This document shows positions 20,923 through 32,072 of a stretch of 64,000 nt of DNA, one piece after another. This DNA is from Haemonchus contortus (taxonomy: Eukaryota; Nematoda; Chromadorea; Rhabditida; Trichostrongylidae). Each line of letters opens with the position of its first letter. The stretch's first letter is position 1. Both the position numbers and the translations under genes were made by a program. The stretch spans positions 177,501-241,500 of the forward strand of contig LS997565.1 in the NCBI GenBank assembly GCA_000469685.2, in the 5' to 3' direction. Under the pieces are notes generated by a model. That model had not been told where the DNA came from and searched no databases. It saw only the letters and a list, made by a program, of their open reading frames with translations.

Positions 20923-22164
20923 TTAGGTTGTCGGAAAAGTATTTGCGCATTTTGGTTTCTATGTTGTGAAATCTTTGGGGATTGCTCTAGAACCTTCACT
21001 GCGGAATATGCGTAAGTGCAGGTCAATGCGCTTTCCACACCATATCTGCCGTAGCATTTCGCAACGGTTATGGCTGCAAGAATCGCTCTCGACCAGAGCG
21101 AGTCAAACTGCCTTTGCTTCATAAGTTCAGAAAAAAACGTTAATCCAAATTGAGCGACAGGGGGAATATGCGATGCGATAGGACCATTCATTGTCTCTAA
21201 TAGCACATCAAGAAGTTGGTTCAAGAAGTTCAAAAATGGTCTCTTTGACTGGACCGAAGAACCACGATCTAGGAGACTAGCTAAGCTCAATGACGACTAT
21301 CTCCTGAAGCTGGTTGAAGAAGATTCCAAATTTAGTACCCATCAGCTGATACAGGAGTTCATAGCCATCACGACACAAAAGCTGTTCATTTGCATCGCGT
21401 TGGAAAGACATGGAGATTCAGAGATATGGATACGTTTTGATCTGGGTGGTCACGACCTCCAAATGAAGAGGGATTCATGCCTAAACTTGATGACTTTCCA
21501 ACGCACCTTCGCATGGCTGGAAGACTTAATCACTGGCGACGAGAAGTGTGTTCCCTACTTAAACCACACGAGGAAGCGTCGGTGGCTTAGATGAGTAGAG
21601 CATGGAATCCCGACCTCCAATTCAGAATTCCTACCTCAGAAGGCAATGCCGAGCGTTTGAAGCCATTCAAAAGGATCGTTCACCGCGACCTTCTACCACC
21701 AAACTCCGCTGTCAGCACTGAAGCCCAGTGTGCTCTGTGGACCGGATTGCTGCAGCACTAGGAGAGAAACTCGGGAAAGTCTATTTTCTCCAAGACCGTG
21801 CTCGCCCACACTTTTCGAAGGAGGCACAGGAGAAGCTTCAAAGCCTGGCATGGCATGTTCTGGCCCACCCACCGTATTCACCAGAGCTAACTCCAACGGA
21901 TTATCGGCTGCTCCTGTCGCTATCGGACCATCCGAAAAATAAGAAGTTCGATTATAAGAATCAACTCGAGAAGTACATTGACGAGTTTTCCTCCTCGAAA
22001 CCTCAGGAATTTTACGCAAGCAGGAACCACAAGTTGCCTAGTGTATGGCAATACCTTGTCGATAATGATGGTGCATATATTTGTTGATTGTTAGTTATTG
22101 TGAGGGAAAAAAATAAATTCAAAAAAAAATTGCAAAATGCGCAAAGACTTTTCCGACAACCTAA
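20923..22164 (+). mobile_element. Mariner transposon, full length but inactivated
   Basis: Terminal inverted repeats TTAGGTTGTCGGAAAAGTAT and its inverse end at TA on both sides; 1242 bp is the normal mariner size. The plus strand keeps WLEDLITGDEKCVPYLNHTR (about 21520-21580, first catalytic Asp region) and LAHPPYSPELTPTDYRLLLS (about 21862-21920, third catalytic Asp region, D34D-type) up to a stop near 22084. Stops and frame changes in the first two thirds prevent a functional transposase. Confidence 0.92.
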
Positions 22165-23217
22165 TAGATATAAAACGCCCGCGTATGTCTGTCTGTCTGT
22201 CTGTTTGCACAGAAACTCATAACTCCTGTTCCCTTTGATCTAAAACGTTTAAATTTGTAAAGAGCACAGACGGCAGGATGGGAACACCTATGGTGGGTGG
22301 TAGGACCGGACTCCGCCCTCAGAGAGTGGGGTTCTCGCGAAATAAATATTTGAGCTGAAATAATAACTCTGTCTCCGTGGATTTAGAGCGTTCGAATTCG
22401 GTAGGAAAACTGGAGGCAGGATGAGAACACTTATGATGGGTGGCAAAACCGGACTCAAATGGGCCAATGGGCGGGATTCGAGCGAGAAATCATAGCTCCT
22501 GCTCCCGTGGACCTAGATAGAGCCTACAAATTTGGTGGAAATACAGGTGGGAGGATGAGAACACTTATGATAAGTGGTGGGAAGGCATGTAACATGTGGG
22601 ATGTGACGGGGTCGAACTGATAACAACCGATAAGAGCTGATAAGTGGCCCCAGAAGGCAAGACCCATCTGCGAAATAGAACCCGACGGGAAAATCAGTTA
22701 GGTGTCAAATATATGTAGTTTTGACTCTTTAGTTTATTTCATTCGGTAAAACGGCATGGTAATGTAAGGGCACAAAAAATTAAAGGGGTAAGAGCAGTGA
22801 TAGGAATCGATCAAGGCTTCTTCATCATGAAGAGATGAAAGTTCAGTTCGTTTATTGCAGTCAAATTATGACCGCTGCCCAGCACAATTTATGGCTCAAT
22901 AAGGGATCACGGTTCCTTCATTTTGATATTATTGGCTACAACTAATGATATATCCTTAGAGAAAAAATCCCATTGATAATATCCATCTATTCCTGCAGAC
23001 TGCTTCTCCTTGAGATATTGAGAGTGACTTGGCTTTTTTCAGGAGACTTTGTATCGATAGAAGGAGATCTCCTCACCATCCTACGGAGTAAAGTTCTGTG
23101 GGCCAATCATTAAAGCAACTTCTATGGCGAGTTGACTACATAATCGCAGCACTGCGTATCCAGATCAATTAGTTGATTAATCAATATGATGCGCTCGTTA
23201 GCATGCATAGCCCAACT
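22165..23217 (+). mobile_element. Helitron-like element remnant, plus orientation
   Basis: The 5' end TTCTTAA/TAGATATAAAACGC is split by the mariner. A short GTCT array (22184-22204) and minisatellite modules (GGGAACACCTATGGTGGGTGG) follow. The captured-exon-like region (about 22700-22990) comes next, and then a type B hairpin GCGCTCGTTAGCATGC with CCCAACTCG (23188-23215) in place of CCCAACTGG. The composite suggests deletion or end switching between the two types. Confidence 0.55.
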
Positions 23218-23471
23218 CGTATTACATATTTGATACGTATATAAGCACACCACTCCACTCCGTCCAACGCGCTCCACTCCAGGTGGCCCCGACCACCCAT
23301 AAAACCCACGATTTGAACAACACGAAAAAACGAAGACAAATTTGTAAGCAATTCGAATTCATGAGTACGGAGTGAAATAACTTCATTAAACTTTCCTGTA
23401 GGCTTTTTTTGCCAATGTTTTTTGTTGTGCCGATTACAGGGCACTGACAAGGATCTTTTTAGATGCGTTGC

Positions 23472-23818
23472 TAACCAGGGAAGGATCCCAAGTCGAAGTG
23501 ACCATTTGAGATAAGGCCTACACTGCTGGACGTCTTTTTGGATGCTGAGTTCAAATCTGCTTTCCAAGTTTGCCAAGCTTTTCTCTGAACGGAGTTACGA
23601 GGGTGATTCAGGGAGCTTAACACGAGAAAACTCAAACTACTTTGATGTGCCTCATTTCTCAGCGGGTGCCTGGTGTAGTGGTAAGTGTGACGCTTCATGG
23701 GTGAGAGGCTAGGGTTCGGGTTTTGTGGGGGACGGGATTCTTGCATTATATAGAGTTTTTCCCTTAAGAACTAGAAAATACTTTCATGGCGGTTTCATCA
23801 CGTTTTATGACCTTTTTG
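23472..23818 (+). repeat. tRNA-like repeat, copy 1 of an inverted pair
   Basis: A 347-bp unit containing GGTGTAGTGGTAAGTG (23679, box A-like) and GGTTCGGGTT (23712, box B-like). An inverted copy lies at 24555-24895. Similarity extends on both sides of the tRNA-like core, so the core is internal and not a 5' head as in a simple SINE. Confidence 0.65.
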
Positions 23819-24554
23819 CTGACATTCATCAACATAAAGTAATACTTCAATTTTACTCGAATGCCCATGCACCCTATATTCACAGTAGGATAACTTTTGC
23901 CACATTATGAGCAGATGTGATACTCTAGCACGAAATGCTTGGGACAAAGAAGCTTCTCACAATGGAATCAACGGATGAAAAAAAACTTTTCCCAGCCCAT
24001 TGCTTTACGCTTACTAACACCAAATCAGGGAAAAACCAGAATTGTGTGGACATTCCAAAATCACCCGGGGTGAGTGCTTAAGTAGCCGGCAGCATACCAT
24101 GCACAAAAGATGAATTTACTAAGTTTAGGCGGGTAGAACTAAAAGTAGACAAGCGATAATAAGCAAAGAATGGGATCTCATGCGTACACACAAAAGTTGA
24201 GGTCATGAGCTATTTCACGTGAGGTGGTGCGATTGACCATATTTTTGAAAGGAAATAAGAAATAAGCTTCTATCGGCTATATTAGCCTCAAGGTAGCCTC
24301 CGAGCAAGGTGTCATTCCCTTCACCTGCTTTTGTGGAGGTAAGGCGCACTGAATAACTTTATGGTCTTCAAGTCCACTATCAACAGTGCCGGTGTTAACG
24401 AGTCCGGAGCTACTACGCACCATCGCACCCAATCTAGCATCATCATTTCTCATTATATGCATTTTACTCCCCCGGACGTTCACAGTTTGCGCACGGAAGA
24501 ATCTCCTACTCGGTAATAGATAGCTAGGTAGGAGAAGGTATCAGCAAAGCATTA

Positions 24555-24895
24555 AAAGGTCATAAAACGTGGTGAAACCGCCATGAGAGTATATTCTAGC
24601 CATTAAGGGAAAATTCAATATAATGCGAAAATTCCGTCCCCCACAAAACCCGAACCCTAGCCTCTCGCCCATGAAGCGTCACGCTGACCATACACCGAGC
24701 CCCTTTGCGGAGTGAGGACCATCCAGGTAATCCAAGTTTTCCCATGTTAAGCTCCCTGAAACCACCCTCGGAACTCCGTTCAGAGAAACGCTTGGCACAT
24801 TTGGAAAGCAGATTTGAACTCAGCATCCAAAAACACGTCCAGCAGTGTAGGTCTCATTCCAAATGGTCACCTCGACTTGGGATCCTTCCCTGGTA
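24555..24895 (-). repeat. tRNA-like repeat, copy 2 of an inverted pair
   Basis: Inverse of 23472-23818, with matching blocks such as GGTTCGGGTTTTGTGGGGGA and CCATTTGGAATGAGACCTAC on the minus strand. Box A is decayed (GGTGTATGGTCAGCG) while box B is intact. Between the copies (23819-24554) I see no gene. Confidence 0.65.
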
Positions 24896-24978
24896 AGAAC
24901 AATGTGAATTCTGCTCGGTGTCTAGGCTAGTTTACCAAGAAACGACACATCAAACATAACCACTAGTAACCAAAAAAT

Positions 24979-25109
24979 GTCTTAGCCGTCCAAAGCTCTA
25001 CCTGGTCCACTCTTAAAAAAACTGTTGGTTTTTAGTCTTCAAGTCTTAGCCGCCCAAAGCTCTACCTGGTTCACTCTTAAAAAAACTGTTGGTTTTTAGT
25101 CTTCAAGGC
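24979..25109 (+). repeat. 64-bp unit in two tandem copies
   Basis: A unit starting GTCTTAGCCGTCCAAAGC and ending TTTTTAGTCTTCAA is repeated once at 25043 with two substitutions. It lies in DNA without recognisable genes (24900-26090). Confidence 0.95.
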
Positions 25110-26091
25110 GACAATGCTCCAGTATGAATCTGTTTCTTAAGTAACTAATTTTGACTGATTAACCACTATCGAGAGCAATTACCCTATATGGGACTTACTT
25201 CATCTTCAATAAGACAAAATGACATTATTCACTAGAGCTTAACTTAGCCTACGTTTTTGAGTATTCCTCCAACTCACTTGCAACAACTGTAAGGTGGCGA
25301 TTTGACCAGGGCTGCTGTGATGGTTGCCAATGTGCACACGACTAAATACAGATCGCCTGATATTTGGGTCACAAACAAGGATAGAGGTTCCCCAGTGGGA
25401 CAACATATTTCAAGTAGCAGTCCACAGTTCCAATGGCTCTAGGGGGGGAGGGGGGAGTGTGGGTGTTGCCTTCTTCCAACACTGAGCGCTAGAGCGCAGA
25501 TAACGAGTGGAAGCCGACTTCGCGAGGCCATAGCGGTGCTTATAAACGTCTTTTAACCGAAGAAAATAGCCTTTTTACCCTCAGCCATAGGAGAGAAGCA
25601 GCACCGCATTGAATGAGTCAATTGAATGCTCAATCCTTACCCCACCACAGTCTTTTGCACTAGGTGATCATCTCATCCACTCCGGTACTCTTCCCCTCTT
25701 AAGGTTCAGCTAAAAACTATATTCGTTTAGCTAAGAACTAGCTAAGAACCGTCTCTAAGCACAATAGAGGTCCGCTAACCTTCCTTCTTTGCCATATATG
25801 GCTCAAGAGCTGTAAAGGAGAGGTTCACTCTATACCGAACTGCGCTCTTACCCCTGAGTGGAGCTCCAGCGTGAAGCGTGAAAAAGGTTGGTATGGATTG
25901 GAATATTGGAATTGACAAGTACGATGCAACTTTGAGAACAGCTCGAAAATGATTGGTCCCCACACTTACACCTTTTTCAGTCCTAGAATGTTTCCTATTC
26001 ACGTACAATGCAGCGATGCCTAACATTACTGTTTACTTGATGTTTACTTGTTTTGTTAACTGCTGTTTTAACGCCGCAGTGCGCGAAGCGA

Positions 26092-26239
26092 AAGTCTCAC
26101 AAGGTTGGCGATTTGTGGGCAAAATTCCAGTCTCGGACGGGACTCGAACCCGTACTTGTCCTTTTAAAAGGACAAGTACGGGTTCGAGTCTAGTCCGAAA
26201 CCGGAGTTTTGCCCACAAATCGCCAACCTTGTGAGACTT
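26092..26239. repeat. 148-bp palindrome containing a tRNA-like T-arm
   Basis: Two 74-base arms match at 69 positions around the centre TTTTAAAA (26162-26169). Each arm contains ACGGGTTCGAGTC, so the unit repeats a perfect T-stem and loop (ACGGG/CCCGT in the less diverged arm) followed by CCGAGAC, like the 3' third of a tRNA. There is no anticodon arm, so it is not a tRNA gene. Confidence 0.85.
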
Positions 26240-26865
26240 ACTGTTTACTGTTATGCGTGAATGGCAAAGATGCGGAAATGAAGAAACACATTGTGTTAGC
26301 CGCTGTTGTACCAACATCATCTCATAACGATGCCAAGTTGTTTATGTCGGTAGAACCACTGATATGAAAACTGTAACGTCCATGAGTAACCGCATAGTGA
26401 CTCCCGAATGCTAATCGGTATCCCTACCAGTTACTCTATTTAACTGTCATTCGCGAGAGTTTAACAGCAAATAGCGTTTACCAAGAAAATAAACTAGGAG
26501 CGGGAATAGGTCTGAAGGGTGCGTAGGGAAAATCGATGCAGGAGGTATAGCGGAACACTTCAACAGAGACTAACATGCCTATAAACCACCAACCGAAGCA
26601 GGCCTTGATCAATCAGTCCTTTTTTATTTTGCTTTATTATATTAGCGTGGTTTCCTTTTTGTGAAAACCTTCCCTCCGAATGTTGTGTCGCATACTCACT
26701 GTTGTCGACCAGAATTTCTCTCGCAGAAAGTCACCAGGCAGAGAAGCGATCCCTGTGTGTCGCGCCCATCTACCGGAGTAGGACCTCCACTGAGTGTCTC
26801 CGATCTCCTCCGAAACGCTCCCTCGTAAGAAGTTTCAAATTCTTTAGGTCTTTTGGCTCCAATCA
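26240..26865. other. No gene or clear repeat seen
   Basis: AT-rich DNA with short unrelated open frames in both directions. I see no splice-linked coding potential. Confidence 0.4.
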
Positions 26866-27137
26866 ATCCCGAATCAATCATATGAGGGATACTCTCCCGC
26901 ACTCGACTTCCATTCAGAATCGCAGTGGCGTAATGAATGTGTATGTGGGTTGCAGAGTTATCTGTGGTGGCCAGCCTAAATGAAGTCAGTGTTTTTATCT
27001 GACCAGATGAGTCTGGTAAAAGAGACCTCGGAAGGATGGAAGGTTTCGTTGGCATAGGCGGATATCGGTCTGCGATCCGAACCTGTGTCCACGCGTGTGA
27101 AATAGTGCGTCACTTCCCCCTACACCACCTCTGCCCT
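26866..27137 (-). repeat. tRNA-derived SINE-1, copy 3
   Basis: Read from 27137 on the minus strand: GGGCAGAGGTGGTGTAGGGG (box A-like), CACAGGTTCGGATCGC near 27092-27077 (box B-like), then the SINE-1 body (GCCACCACAGATAACTCTGC) and the end GTGCGGGAGAGTATCCCTCA. It is more diverged than the copy at 11054-11360. It abuts an RTE 5' region. Confidence 0.72.
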
Positions 27138-27149
27138 CGTAAGCTCTAA

Positions 27150-28140
27150 ACACAACTCTACCTCTCTAACCTCTTACATTGAAGGGTCTCTCTCATTGAG
27201 AAATCCCAGCCGGCTAACCACGAGGCTGCGTAGGGCGTCGCCAGGTGGCGGATAGGAGAGTAAATCGACGGTACTTGCCCAGAGATGCAAGTGCTTTCAA
27301 GGTTTTGCTGGTTGATACACCTTATGTATCTCGCTGGTGTACCCACATATAACCATATGCCAGAAGCAGAAATGCAAATGGGCACATGCCCCTGAAACTA
27401 ACGGAGACCCCGACTACGGCAGCGTTGGGTAGGACCGCTCGGGAGAGGCTGCTAAAATCTCAGGGCCCAAATGGCTGCTTAAAAGGAGAGAGGCTAAGAT
27501 GGTGGTCTGTACTTTCAACACACAGACGCTTGCATCGGTAGCGTGTATAGAAGATCTGATGATGCAAGCTAGGAGGGTCAAGTACAATACATCGGATTGG
27601 CCGAGACGAGTGTATACCAGCCGCTACATGCTGTATTTGAAAGTTCAGAAGAACTGTTTCATGGAACATAGGACAACAGAGACTTCGGCGGCAAAGGTGT
27701 CCTCGTCAACACGCACTTGGCCATGAACATCGATTCGTACAAAAGCTTAACAACCTGAATCGGACGCTTGTGATTGAGAAGTTGTGGCTCAACCCCAGCT
27801 CTAACAATCCCGGCCACCAACGAAGAAAAAGAGTTGGAGGCGTTTTCTACGGATCTGGAGAGGCTCTGCAGAGAAGACCACACTACCAAGATTGACCCCA
27901 GAAGAACGGCATCGGGACTAACGGAATGGAATGGGATGAGCAGGGTTAAAGGCTGCCTTAGTTTATCATGTCGACCCACACCACACCATCCATAGTAACT
28001 CACAGTTCCAGAAGCCCTCTCATTTGCGATGGACATGGGAGTCATCTGGAGGACAGTTCCATAATATAATAGACCACATCGTCTTCAATCGGAGGTTCTG
28101 CCTGACTGACGTCACTGTTGTTCCGAAGTTCCACATGGGT
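27150..28140 (+). mobile_element. RTE-clade LINE fragment: 5' region and endonuclease domain
   Basis: The plus strand encodes MVVCTFNTQTLASVACIEDL from 27499 and then, in other frames, GVLVNTHLAMN-like, EEKELEAFSTDLERLCREDH and WESSGGQFHNIIDHIVFNRR (28036-28100). These match the apurinic-type endonuclease of RTE elements, with the IDHI block that normally ends the domain. Frameshifts break it. Bases 27150-27498 are a plausible 5' untranslated region. It stops at about 28140, before the RT. Confidence 0.78.
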
Positions 28141-29902
28141 TGGGCTGTTTTCAGTTTCACATGTTTGTTTGTTCTGGTCATTGACGAAAGTATTCGAATA
28201 CGGTATACCACATGAAGATCCTGAACTTATCGTATCGTCCACATCTTTCTCCTCTTGTTCCAACCCTTCTGAGGAGATTGGAAGGTGATGTACGTGTTTT
28301 GTTTGTGCTTCAAATTGGAAAGCTATAACTGAAAATTCCGTTAGAAGTTCAAGTTATTCGAGCCTGTAGCTCAGCTTTCCTATTTTTGAACAGTTGAACT
28401 TTCTCCGTAATTCATCCTGACGACTTTGTCATGGAATAGGTATTGCACTGAGGTTCTTAGCGGAAGTCGAGTGTGTAGGCTACTCAGCACTTTTTCTCCA
28501 ATATTTCCACAGAGAAGCATAATATTGAACAATTAATACCCTTCTCAGTTGATAATTACCCCTGACGAGCCCTCGGTGGCGAGGAAATCCCGACCTTGAT
28601 TGACTCCTCTTCTTTATTAGTTCAGACAACTTCCACAACCTTAATTTGACAAGTCATTCAAGCAACCTTGAAGATTTTTTGATCCGAGCATACAGCTGAA
28701 CAATTTGAAATGAAGTAAATTTACCTACACAAAAGAAAATAAAGGAGTGGAACATGACCTGACTGGATGAATGGAAAGAAGTAAGATTCATCTGTGGTGG
28801 TTAAGGTCCTATTTTCAACCTGTCTCATCTTCAGGTCGCAAATGTGTACAAAACGCTCAAATTTACAACGATTGAAGTCAATGAAAACAAAATATAACTA
28901 GATCAAGGCATTCTATGACTTTAATATGAGGTGAAATGACAAATTCTGAGATAATTCGAAAAATTTCATCATGAAGTATAATAAATGCTATTTAAAAATT
29001 ACTTACTGTGAAACTAGGGCAGCAAAATGGCATTTTCAGCGATTAGGTAGGACTTGTCAGTGGTTCGGTTCAGAAGCCGTCGGTAGTTGGCGTAGTGGCG
29101 GCCAGGAAGAGAATGGGGAAATGGGCATGACCACAACTGTCGGGCAATGCGGTCGACCTGTCAATGGCATCATTGTTGTCCACTGTTAACAATCGTTACC
29201 GTTGTTACCCGCTATCATGAGACGCTTTCTCGTTCCCATCGTTCCTTGCTGGAGTTAATCGATGTTCATAGAATGATCACGAGCAGAACAAGACACTATT
29301 CCAACGTGGGTGTGGTGATCCAACCACGGTGTAGGGAACATCAACTGTTGACAATTCATCCGTGACCTACCCTTTTACATTTTATCAGTAAGTCAACACT
29401 AGGGCCACTGTTTCACAGAGTTTACCATAGAAGTACACTTCTACAGTACTCGCCTATAGTACTAAGTAAAGTTGTATAGGGAAAAGTGAAAACTAACACA
29501 ATTGTAAAGAAGGGACCAAAAAGACGCGAATTTGCGTTTTTCTTTGTGATTTTTGAATAATTAGTATGGTTATTGCATAGTATCCGCCCTCATTATGGAT
29601 TAGCAGATTTTATGAAGGAACAAGACGCCAGACAATTGTGACTCGATTAAGAACGTACCGCTAGAGAAATTTCGAATAGAAATCCGGATATTCATTACGA
29701 GAAAAACGTCAGCAGAAGACACAGTACGATATAAATAAAAATGAAGCAAAAAGAGAAGAAGGCTTAAGTGGGTTATGAAGCCGTAAGGCTAGGTAGAAAT
29801 ATCGAAATCTCAGTCGATAATCGGTAAACGATCATATAGCGAAGATTTCCTCATTTTTATATCCTCTTGTTGCCTAGCATCGTTCCAAAATTGTTAAGGA
29901 CA
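28141..29902. other. No gene recognised
   Basis: AT-rich DNA. Open frames at 28971-29189 and 29147-29365 are short and lack family resemblance. This is the region downstream of the minus-strand Clc-like gene fragment. Confidence 0.4.
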
Positions 29903-30183
29903 TCAGACGGTACGGCCCACTGTAAACCCAACTATGACGGTGTCAACAGCGGCCAAGACGAGAGCGCCAAGTGCCAGCCACAGAGAGCTGCCATATTCGT
30001 TAGGCAGAAAACTGTACGGTTTCGCAACAGTTGAGTTATCTGAAAGGAACTGAAGTTACTTTGGACACTTGGAACTTGTGAATCTTTCCTTCATGCACAT
30101 GAACTAACCAGATATTTCTTTATAGGAAATGACGTGTACGATGAGAGCGACGAATAGAAAAACAGTCACGGCGAAGGATCGGA
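29903..30183 (-). CDS. Clc/claudin-like four-pass membrane protein, C-terminal part
   Basis: Two exons are clear: 30183-30109 (third membrane segment, FAVTVFLFVALIVHVIS) and 30039-29903 (fourth, SLWLALGALVLAAVDTVIVG, ending VGRTV and TGA). The intron is GT-AG and keeps frame. Layout and sequence parallel the complete paralogue at 41198-42536 (its last exon has TFWLAVAALILALIDTVVAG), including an intron at the same place. Upstream exons for membrane segments 1 and 2 were not found before the CR1 element that starts at about 30390. They lie beyond it or are lost. The family assignment is by topology and the paralogue. Confidence 0.6.
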
Positions 30184-30494
30184 CTAGCATTTAACCTTAA
30201 CAGATAAGATTCACTTCATGGCCCTCAAAAAGCCTCAAAGCAATAAAAGAGTGGAAAGATAAGTGAAAAAATACTTATATCGATTGGAGAGAACTGATGC
30301 ATCATCGAAACCAACCTGTTGTAAAAACAAACAACACTTCAACCTTAGAGATGACAGAACATTGAGATTCCCTCAATAACGAGCTCATTTTTTATTTATT
30401 TTATTTAACGGACATGTTGTAAACATGTGAAATGAGGAAAATAACATGACCATGGAAAAGGAAATAAAACAAACAATAAGATCTCATAATAAAC

Positions 30495-32072
30495 TCAACT
30501 AAGTGAAATCAATTTGTCAATGGATTTCTTGAAAGTACAATAATTTAGAGGGATAAGATCACGACGTAAAAGCGAATTGAAGCTAGATCTGACTCTGTTA
30601 CTGAAAAACTGTGCTTTAATTTGAGTTCTTGCTGGCGTGGTTGAAATCTTAGCGGAGGAGCCTCGCGTGTTAGAAGGCACGATTGTGAAAAACTTAGAAC
30701 TATCGACGGTGGTTATGCCATTTAAAACTTTATATGCCATAAGCATATCGAATTTCTTTCTTCTCCATTCGAGAGACTTTAGACCAAGTATCTTATTACG
30801 CTCGCTTCCACTAGGTATTTCATTATAATTTAAACGGTGACTTCGCATCATAAGTTTACGAGTGAAACTATTTTGAACTCCTTCCAAAGCATAGACATCT
30901 TTTTTCTTATAGGGTGTGAAAACAGTAGATCCACATTCCAAAATGGGACGGACGTAGACCTTGAAAGCCCTTAGCAGAGTTTTAGAGTCATTAGTGCGAA
31001 GCACCTTGAAAACATTGAAACTCCGACGGAGGGCTTTTGAAACTAATACTTTATAATGATTAGAAAAGTTAAGAGTCCTATCATAATGAAATCCCAGGTC
31101 ACGGACTTCTGATACCACTTTAAGTGTCGAGCCGCCCAAACGATATGAAGGATTTCGAGCATGTTTGCCCAGGCACAGCATTTGTGTTTTCTCAATGGAA
31201 AGCGGAATATGATTCATTTCAGACCATTCCGCTACTTTATCAATTGCTTTTTGGAGATTTATGTCAGACCCAACTCCGAAGACCTCTTTATAGACTTTTA
31301 TGTCATCTGCATAAAGGTTGCAAACAACGTCAAGATCCTTAAGAAACCAAGGAAAGTCTGAAGTAAATATGTTAAACAAAACCGGTGAAAGTACCCCACC
31401 TTGCGGTACTCCTGATTTTACGGTACGAACTGATGAGAAAGAGTCCTTCACTAAAACTTGGAATGTTCTATTATACAGAAACTCTTTTATCCAATTCCTC
31501 ACCAGAGGATGGAAACCAAGATGTTCCAGCTTTTGAATCAATAACTCATGGGAAACCTTATCAAATGCTTTTTGGAAATCAAAATAAACCACATCTACGC
31601 TTTTCCCCCGATCCAAAGAGGTTGTCCAGTCACTGAGACAATCCAGTAGTGAAGTCTCAATAGATCTACCTTTACAAAAACCATGAAGGGAATTCGGAAT
31701 TATACCAAACTTATCAAGATGAGAAACCATGTATTTCCTTAGAATTTTTTCAAAAACTCTGGCAAAAATAGAGGTCAAGCTTCTAGGTCTGTAGTTTCCA
31801 GGATCAGACAGTTGCTCTTTTTTGGGCAGCGGAATGACAAAGGCATGTTTCCATCTGCTAGGCACTTCACTGTTCATGAAACTAAGATTAAATAGGAACT
31901 CAAGAGGGCCAATGATTTCATGAATGCATTGCTTGATAACTAGGTATGGCAATCCGTCAGGGTTATTTGAGGCTGATGAAGCCCACTCAAGCAGAATCAT
32001 CGCAATATCCTCTTTATAAAACCAAGGAGCAGGATCAGTGCAATCAATACTAGGATACAGCAGAGGTTTCAA
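30495..32072 (-). CDS. CR1-like LINE reverse transcriptase ORF
   Basis: The 525 residues contain the RT motifs in order: VIPLPKKEQLSDPGNYRP (finger), SLHGFCKGRSIETSL, VVYFDFQKAFDKVSHELL (motif A, catalytic Asp), SGVPQGGVLSPVLFNIFTSD (motif B), NLYADDIKVY (motif C, YADD) and FSNHYKVLVSKALRR. The tail has RSSFNSLLRRDLIPLNYCTF. There are no internal stops, so the copy is young. It begins out of frame with the endonuclease only because of the 22-bp duplication at 32069-32112. It ends at a TAA/TGA-type stop at 30495, before the AT-rich 3' tail. Confidence 0.9.
   Translation of the reverse strand: MKPLLYPSIDCTDPAPWFYKEDIAMILLEWASSASNNPDGLPYLVIKQCIHEIIGPLEFLFNLSFMNSEVPSRWKHAFVIPLPKKEQLSDPGNYRPRSLTSIFARVFEKILRKYMVSHLDKFGIIPNSLHGFCKGRSIETSLLDCLSDWTTSLDRGKSVDVVYFDFQKAFDKVSHELLIQKLEHLGFHPLVRNWIKEFLYNRTFQVLVKDSFSSVRTVKSGVPQGGVLSPVLFNIFTSDFPWFLKDLDVVCNLYADDIKVYKEVFGVGSDINLQKAIDKVAEWSEMNHIPLSIEKTQMLCLGKHARNPSYRLGGSTLKVVSEVRDLGFHYDRTLNFSNHYKVLVSKALRRSFNVFKVLRTNDSKTLLRAFKVYVRPILECGSTVFTPYKKKDVYALEGVQNSFTRKLMMRSHRLNYNEIPSGSERNKILGLKSLEWRRKKFDMLMAYKVLNGITTVDSSKFFTIVPSNTRGSSAKISTTPARTQIKAQFFSNRVRSSFNSLLRRDLIPLNYCTFKKSIDKLISLS

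Noticed and set aside
23660..23730. Functional tRNA gene at the box A/box B-like sequence
   Set aside because: No cloverleaf: acceptor and anticodon arms cannot be formed, and an inverted repeat copy lacks a proper box A. It is a repeat.
26130..26200. tRNA gene in the palindrome
   Set aside because: Only a T-arm and acceptor strand are present, mirrored; no D-arm or anticodon arm.
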